64,000 nucleotides of DNA. Source: Duganella phyllosphaerae (GTDB lineage: Bacteria; Pseudomonadota; Gammaproteobacteria; Burkholderiales; Burkholderiaceae_D). The stretch covers positions 124,001-188,000 of the forward strand of contig NZ_LROM01000090.1 of assembly GCF_001758785.1 (NCBI RefSeq). Direction: 5' to 3'. A program made the position numbers and the translations under genes. This document shows positions 60,610-64,000 of this stretch, in pieces. The notes under the pieces were generated by a model. It worked only from the letters and a program-made list of their open reading frames with translations. It did not search any database and had not been told where the DNA came from. The first letter of the stretch is position 1, and the number at the start of each line of letters is the position of its first letter.

Positions 60610-63114
60610 ATGTCTCAACAAGAAGAGTATTTCGCCGTCCTGACCGCTGCCGGTGAGGCCAAGGATGCAGCAGCCAAAGCCGGCGGCAAGCCGCTCAAAT
60701 TCACCACCATGGATATCGGCGACGGCAACGGCATCGTGCCAACGCCGGATCCGGCGCAAACGCAACTGGTCAACCGTGTTTTTCAAACCAAGCTCAACGA
60801 AGTGGAACTCGATCCGCTCAATTCCAGCCAGGTAATTATCGAAGGCATCATCCCCGAACAAAGTGGTAATTTTTGGGTGCGCGAGGTTGGCATCCGTGAC
60901 GACGATGGCGACCTGGTCGCGGTGGGCAACTGCGCACCAAGCTATAAGCCGGTGATGGCGCAGGGGTCTGCGCGTCACCAGCGCATCCGCATGATGCTCG
61001 TCGTCTCGAGCGCTGACACGGTGCAGTTGCAAATCGACCCGGGTATCGTCATGGCAACGCGCGAGTATGCTGACCAGGCCGGCGCCAAGGCTGAGTTCAT
61101 CCAGGTGGGCAGCACCGTACCTATCAAGGTGGCCGAGAAGCTGCGTCAAATCGTCACCATGCAAGACTTGGGCGGCGCCGGCGACTTCGACATGAACAGC
61201 CAGAAGGGAACCAACAATTTCTTCAAGTTGGTGGACTTCACACGCGTGTACAACGACTGCCCGGTGGTCCATTTCCCATTTATTACTGGCGAGACCAACG
61301 TGTACTACTTCGCCTACGAGTTCGTCTACACGTTCCTGCGTGGTGCGCTGAAAGTCACTGCAGACAAGGGCGTTAAGTTCTACAGCAGCAACGTGGCGTT
61401 TGACTGCGAGATCGGGGAACACATCGAAGTGCACAGCCCATTCAAAATGGGAATGCATTATCTGGACAAGGGCGATACCAGTTTTCCGCAGCCGCTGTCT
61501 AAAAAGAAACGCTTTGTCGGCCGGGGAGACTTGATTAAACCCATGGTTCGGGCCGTCAAGCCATCTGCGGATTTCCGCCCCCTGGTGCTGGTCTGGCCTG
61601 GCAGTAACGCCAACGGTGGCTCCGACCTTGAGGTGCTGGGTGTGAGTGCCGCCGTGACACTGAGCGAGAGCGCGATCATCTTCAACAGCCCCGGAACAGG
61701 TGCGTTTGACGGCGCGGGCATGCGCTTGCGGGTCGGACAGCGGCTGAGTGCACGCGTCGTTATCCCTTCGGGGATGGGGGACTTCCACCCCTGCGTATTC
61801 GCCCGGACGGCGCAGGGCTACTACGGTATCAAGACGGCGACCGGGCGCACAGTGGTGCATGAGAAAGAAGCCGGCTTGCCGCCCATGACCGACGCCTGGC
61901 AGAAGCCTGCCGACGCATATCGCCAGCTTCACCAGTCGTTCGATATGGCCGTGGCGGTGGTCACGGTCGCGCTGCTCGATGCCTTCACGGTGCAGATCCT
62001 TGTGAACGGCGCGGTGTTCTATCAAAGGCGTACCAAGGAACCAGTTCAGGAAGTCTTCTTTGGCGGCTATCTGGCGGGCCCGGTCAACAATTGCGTTTGG
62101 ACCGACTTCTACTTGCAGGAGGGCTTCGAGCGGGCATCGACCGATCTGATCGGCCTGTATTACATCGGCGACTCTCGGCAGGCGGAAAATACCAGTTGCC
62201 CGGCACGTTATTGCGCGCAATATCTGGACGGTTCTCTGGGCGCGCGGGTGATCCAGTACAACAACCAGGCGGTGGGTGGCCATGATTCTGCCGCGCAACT
62301 GGCGATCCTGCGACAGAACGGCATTCCGCCAGGCTCCACCGATGTGGTCATCGCCTGGGGCACGAATGACGCCCAGGGCCAAAGCAGCGTCGATGCACTG
62401 TATGCCAACACCATTGAAGCAATCAACATCGCCAAAGCAGCGCATGCCAACGTCATCGTTGATGTTTTCCCGCTGTGGTACACGCAAGACCAGGCCGGCC
62501 CTCGCGGACAGAAATCGCTGAACTATGGATTGGCGACGCCATACCGCATGGCACTGCTGAAGGCTGCGGCCGCCACCAGCGTGCCGGTGGTGGATGGCCT
62601 GACGGAATACGGCCTGTTGATCGCCAACATGGTCAACCCGGACCTGGTGCCGAACCTGACCATGTTCGACCCGCTCATCCCGGACAACATCCACGGCAAT
62701 CCGACATTGGGCAAGCTGCAAGGCTTCGCGCATGCCAAGACGATTCTCGGTCAACGCAACCTTGTTGCCCATGACCGCGTTGATTGGCGAGCGATGCCAG
62801 CAGTGTGGACCAGCGCTAATTCGGTGGTGAATGGCTTCGTGGCCACCAGCGCGCAATACCGCGTGGCCACCGATGGCGACGTTGAATTCGCGTCCACCTA
62901 CACCATCGGCGGCAATCGGGCCAACGGCACCATCGTGCAATACATGGGGCGGTTGCTCACTCCACGGGCGCCGGTTCAATTTCAGGTCACGACAGAGAAA
63001 TTTGAGACCGGCTACGCCGTGCTGGGCATTGACGGCACCTTGAAAATTTACGGACTGGCGGCGAGCACCGGCACGACCCTCACGGCAATCTCGCGGCTTT
63101 ATGCAACTGCTTAA
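60610..63114 (+). CDS. H: Tail fibre with SGNH esterase domain (P2 gpH position)
   Basis: 834 residues. N-terminal tail-collar part (about 1-150): YFAVLTAAGEAKDAAAKAGGKPLKFTTMDIGDGNG and QSGNFWVREVGIRDDDGDLVAVGN. A beta-rich middle and then an SGNH hydrolase domain (about 515-715): nucleophile Ser522 in YYIGDSRQAE, Asn586 in AWGTNDAQG, and Asp692/His695 in PDNIHGNP. It likely deacylates surface polysaccharide during adsorption. The C-terminal about 90 residues may be a trimerisation tip. ATG 60610 has a weak ribosome site (TTTTTAGAGG). No separate fibre-assembly gene follows before the sheath gene. Confidence 0.87.
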   Translation: MSQQEEYFAVLTAAGEAKDAAAKAGGKPLKFTTMDIGDGNGIVPTPDPAQTQLVNRVFQTKLNEVELDPLNSSQVIIEGIIPEQSGNFWVREVGIRDDDGDLVAVGNCAPSYKPVMAQGSARHQRIRMMLVVSSADTVQLQIDPGIVMATREYADQAGAKAEFIQVGSTVPIKVAEKLRQIVTMQDLGGAGDFDMNSQKGTNNFFKLVDFTRVYNDCPVVHFPFITGETNVYYFAYEFVYTFLRGALKVTADKGVKFYSSNVAFDCEIGEHIEVHSPFKMGMHYLDKGDTSFPQPLSKKKRFVGRGDLIKPMVRAVKPSADFRPLVLVWPGSNANGGSDLEVLGVSAAVTLSESAIIFNSPGTGAFDGAGMRLRVGQRLSARVVIPSGMGDFHPCVFARTAQGYYGIKTATGRTVVHEKEAGLPPMTDAWQKPADAYRQLHQSFDMAVAVVTVALLDAFTVQILVNGAVFYQRRTKEPVQEVFFGGYLAGPVNNCVWTDFYLQEGFERASTDLIGLYYIGDSRQAENTSCPARYCAQYLDGSLGARVIQYNNQAVGGHDSAAQLAILRQNGIPPGSTDVVIAWGTNDAQGQSSVDALYANTIEAINIAKAAHANVIVDVFPLWYTQDQAGPRGQKSLNYGLATPYRMALLKAAAATSVPVVDGLTEYGLLIANMVNPDLVPNLTMFDPLIPDNIHGNPTLGKLQGFAHAKTILGQRNLVAHDRVDWRAMPAVWTSANSVVNGFVATSAQYRVATDGDVEFASTYTIGGNRANGTIVQYMGRLLTPRAPVQFQVTTEKFETGYAVLGIDGTLKIYGLAASTGTTLTAISRLYATA

Positions 63115-63176
63115 CGATGCGCCGAGCGCCTGTAACGCGGGCGTTCAATATTTTTCACTCAAAGATAGGAACTGTT

Positions 63177-64000
63177 ATGGCAACTGACTACCACCATGGC
63201 GTGCGCGTCATCGAAATCAACGAAGGCTCGCGCCCGATCCGCACGGTCTCCACGGCAGTGCTGGGCCTGGTCGCCACGGCAGACGATGCCGATCCGGTCG
63301 CGTTCCCGCTCGATACCCCGGTGCTGGTCACCAACGTGCTGGCCGCCATGGGCAAGGCTGGCAAGGCCGGCACGCTGTACCGCGCACTGGAAGCTATCGC
63401 CGCGCAGACCAAACCGCTGACGGTCGTGGTACGCGTGGCCGAAGGCGACACCGAAGCCGAAACCACCAGCAACGCCGTGGGCGGCGTGTCGGTAGACGGC
63501 AAGTACCTGGGCGCCAAAGCGCTGCTGGCCGCGCAAAGCAAGCTAGGCGTCAAACCGCGCATTCTGGGCGCGCCCGGCATCGACACCCAGGCCGTCACCA
63601 GTGCGATGGCCAACGTCGCCCAGCAGTTGCGCGGCTTCGTCTATGCATCGGCGCACGGCTGCGCCACCGTTACGGAAGCGACCGCCTACCGTGGCAAGTT
63701 CGGCCAGCGCGAGGTGATGATCATCTGGCCCGATTTCGTCAACTGGAATACCGCGACCGACGCCGAAGCCAGCATGTCGGCTGTGGCCTACGCCATGGGC
63801 CTGCGCGCCAAAATCGACGAAGAAACCGGCTGGCACAAAACACTGTCCAATGTGGTCGTCAACGGTCCCACCGGCATCACCAAGGATGTGTTTTTCGACC
63901 TGCTAGATCCGGCCACCGATGCCGGCGTGCTCAACGCCAAAGAGGTCACCACCATGATCAACATGGGTGGCTACCGCTTCTGGGGCTCGCGTACCTGCGA
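63177..64000 (+). CDS. FI: Contractile tail sheath protein (P2 gpFI-like), cut by window end
   Basis: 274 residues visible of about 390 expected; the frame is still open at the end of the window. MATDYHHGVRVIEINEGSRPIRTVSTAVLGLVATADDAD is the typical FI start, and KTLSNVVVNGPTGITKDVFFDLLDPATDAGVLNAKEVTTMINMGGYRFWGSRTC contains the conserved sheath core. AGGAA lies 6 nt upstream of ATG 63177. Confidence 0.95.
   Translation, partial: MATDYHHGVRVIEINEGSRPIRTVSTAVLGLVATADDADPVAFPLDTPVLVTNVLAAMGKAGKAGTLYRALEAIAAQTKPLTVVVRVAEGDTEAETTSNAVGGVSVDGKYLGAKALLAAQSKLGVKPRILGAPGIDTQAVTSAMANVAQQLRGFVYASAHGCATVTEATAYRGKFGQREVMIIWPDFVNWNTATDAEASMSAVAYAMGLRAKIDEETGWHKTLSNVVVNGPTGITKDVFFDLLDPATDAGVLNAKEVTTMINMGGYRFWGSRTC

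Larger units (their letters stand above)
43252..64000. mobile_element. P2-like prophage, left part, integrated at tRNA-Gly(CCC)
   Basis: Begins at the tRNA-Gly remnant and continues past the window edge. Gene order after the cargo is that of P2: leftward Q (portal) and P (terminase), rightward O, N, M, L, X, holin, endolysin, Rz/Rz1, R, S, then V, W, J, I, H and FI. Remaining tail genes, integrase, repressor and replication genes are expected to the right of 64000. Cargo lies at the left end (ietAS) and between S and V. Structural genes appear intact with no frameshift. Confidence 0.92.

Noticed and set aside
60598-62979. 793-codon open frame on the minus strand opposite the tail fibre
   Set aside because: A His/Arg/Val-rich antisense shadow. 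The fibre on the other strand has recognised N-terminal and SGNH motifs and fits the operon direction.

Overview
The window is a high-GC, densely coding stretch of a Gram-negative chromosome. Two things point to a yellow-pigmented betaproteobacterium of the Oxalobacteraceae (Massilia / Duganella / Janthinobacterium group): the pcm - rhodanese - tolC gene order, and palindromic intergenic repeats that resemble ones I associate with this family. The assignment is an inference from gene content, not from a marker gene.

Region 1 (1-29.8 kb) is housekeeping and metabolic chromosome. It holds OsmC and GloA stress enzymes, a duplicated DUF4394 lipoprotein, a pcm-rhodanese-tolC run, an autoregulated TetR repressor, a two-gene AbiEii-like nucleotidyltransferase module, a chemoreceptor, an SGNH esterase with a hotdog thioesterase, a CzcE-like periplasmic protein, a GH105 pectin-fragment hydrolase, an M14 peptidase with an alpha/beta hydrolase, uppP, recQ, an AraC regulator divergent from an EamA exporter, a YtcJ-like amidohydrolase, trmB, and a GH1 beta-glucosidase with an AmpG-like permease. 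The beta-glucosidase has a clear sigma-70 promoter followed by a LacI-type operator.

Region 2 (29.9-37.1 kb) is a complete carotenoid cluster, crtE-crtX-crtY-crtI-crtB, with crtZ convergent on the other strand. This is the Erwinia/Pantoea arrangement and predicts zeaxanthin glucosides. The crt genes overlap by 4 nt each (GTGA or ATGA), and crtB runs 128 nt into the antisense of crtZ. Just beyond a DUF2141 gene lies a minus-strand cassette of promoter, LacI-type operator and intrinsic terminator with no ORF, a candidate small RNA or a promoter relic.

Region 3 (37.1-43.2 kb) carries an MFS transporter, an SDR with a structured leader, a quinone-oxidoreductase/WYL-regulator pair, a membrane protein followed by a 24-residue membrane peptide, and an MNT-HEPN toxin-antitoxin pair.

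Region 4 (43.25 kb to the right edge) is a P2-like prophage. Its left boundary is a 3' half of a tRNA-Gly(CCC) gene, expected to be the attachment-site duplication. Next comes an AT-richer AAA ATPase / subtilisin pair of the ietAS type, lying between att and the packaging genes (the position occupied by the toxin gene in phage phiCTX). Then follow a probable cos region, the leftward portal/terminase operon, and the rightward capsid, lysis, tail and baseplate genes up to the tail sheath, which is cut by the window end. A second AT-rich cargo gene, a predicted permuted papain-fold hydrolase, sits between tail genes S and V, where P2 carries its fun/Z exclusion gene. The tail fibre contains an SGNH esterase domain. 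No integrase, repressor or replication gene is in the window; they would lie to the right.

The best candidates for under-described biology are the two prophage cargo loci, the orphan promoter/operator/terminator cassette at 36.94-37.06 kb, and the SGNH tail fibre.
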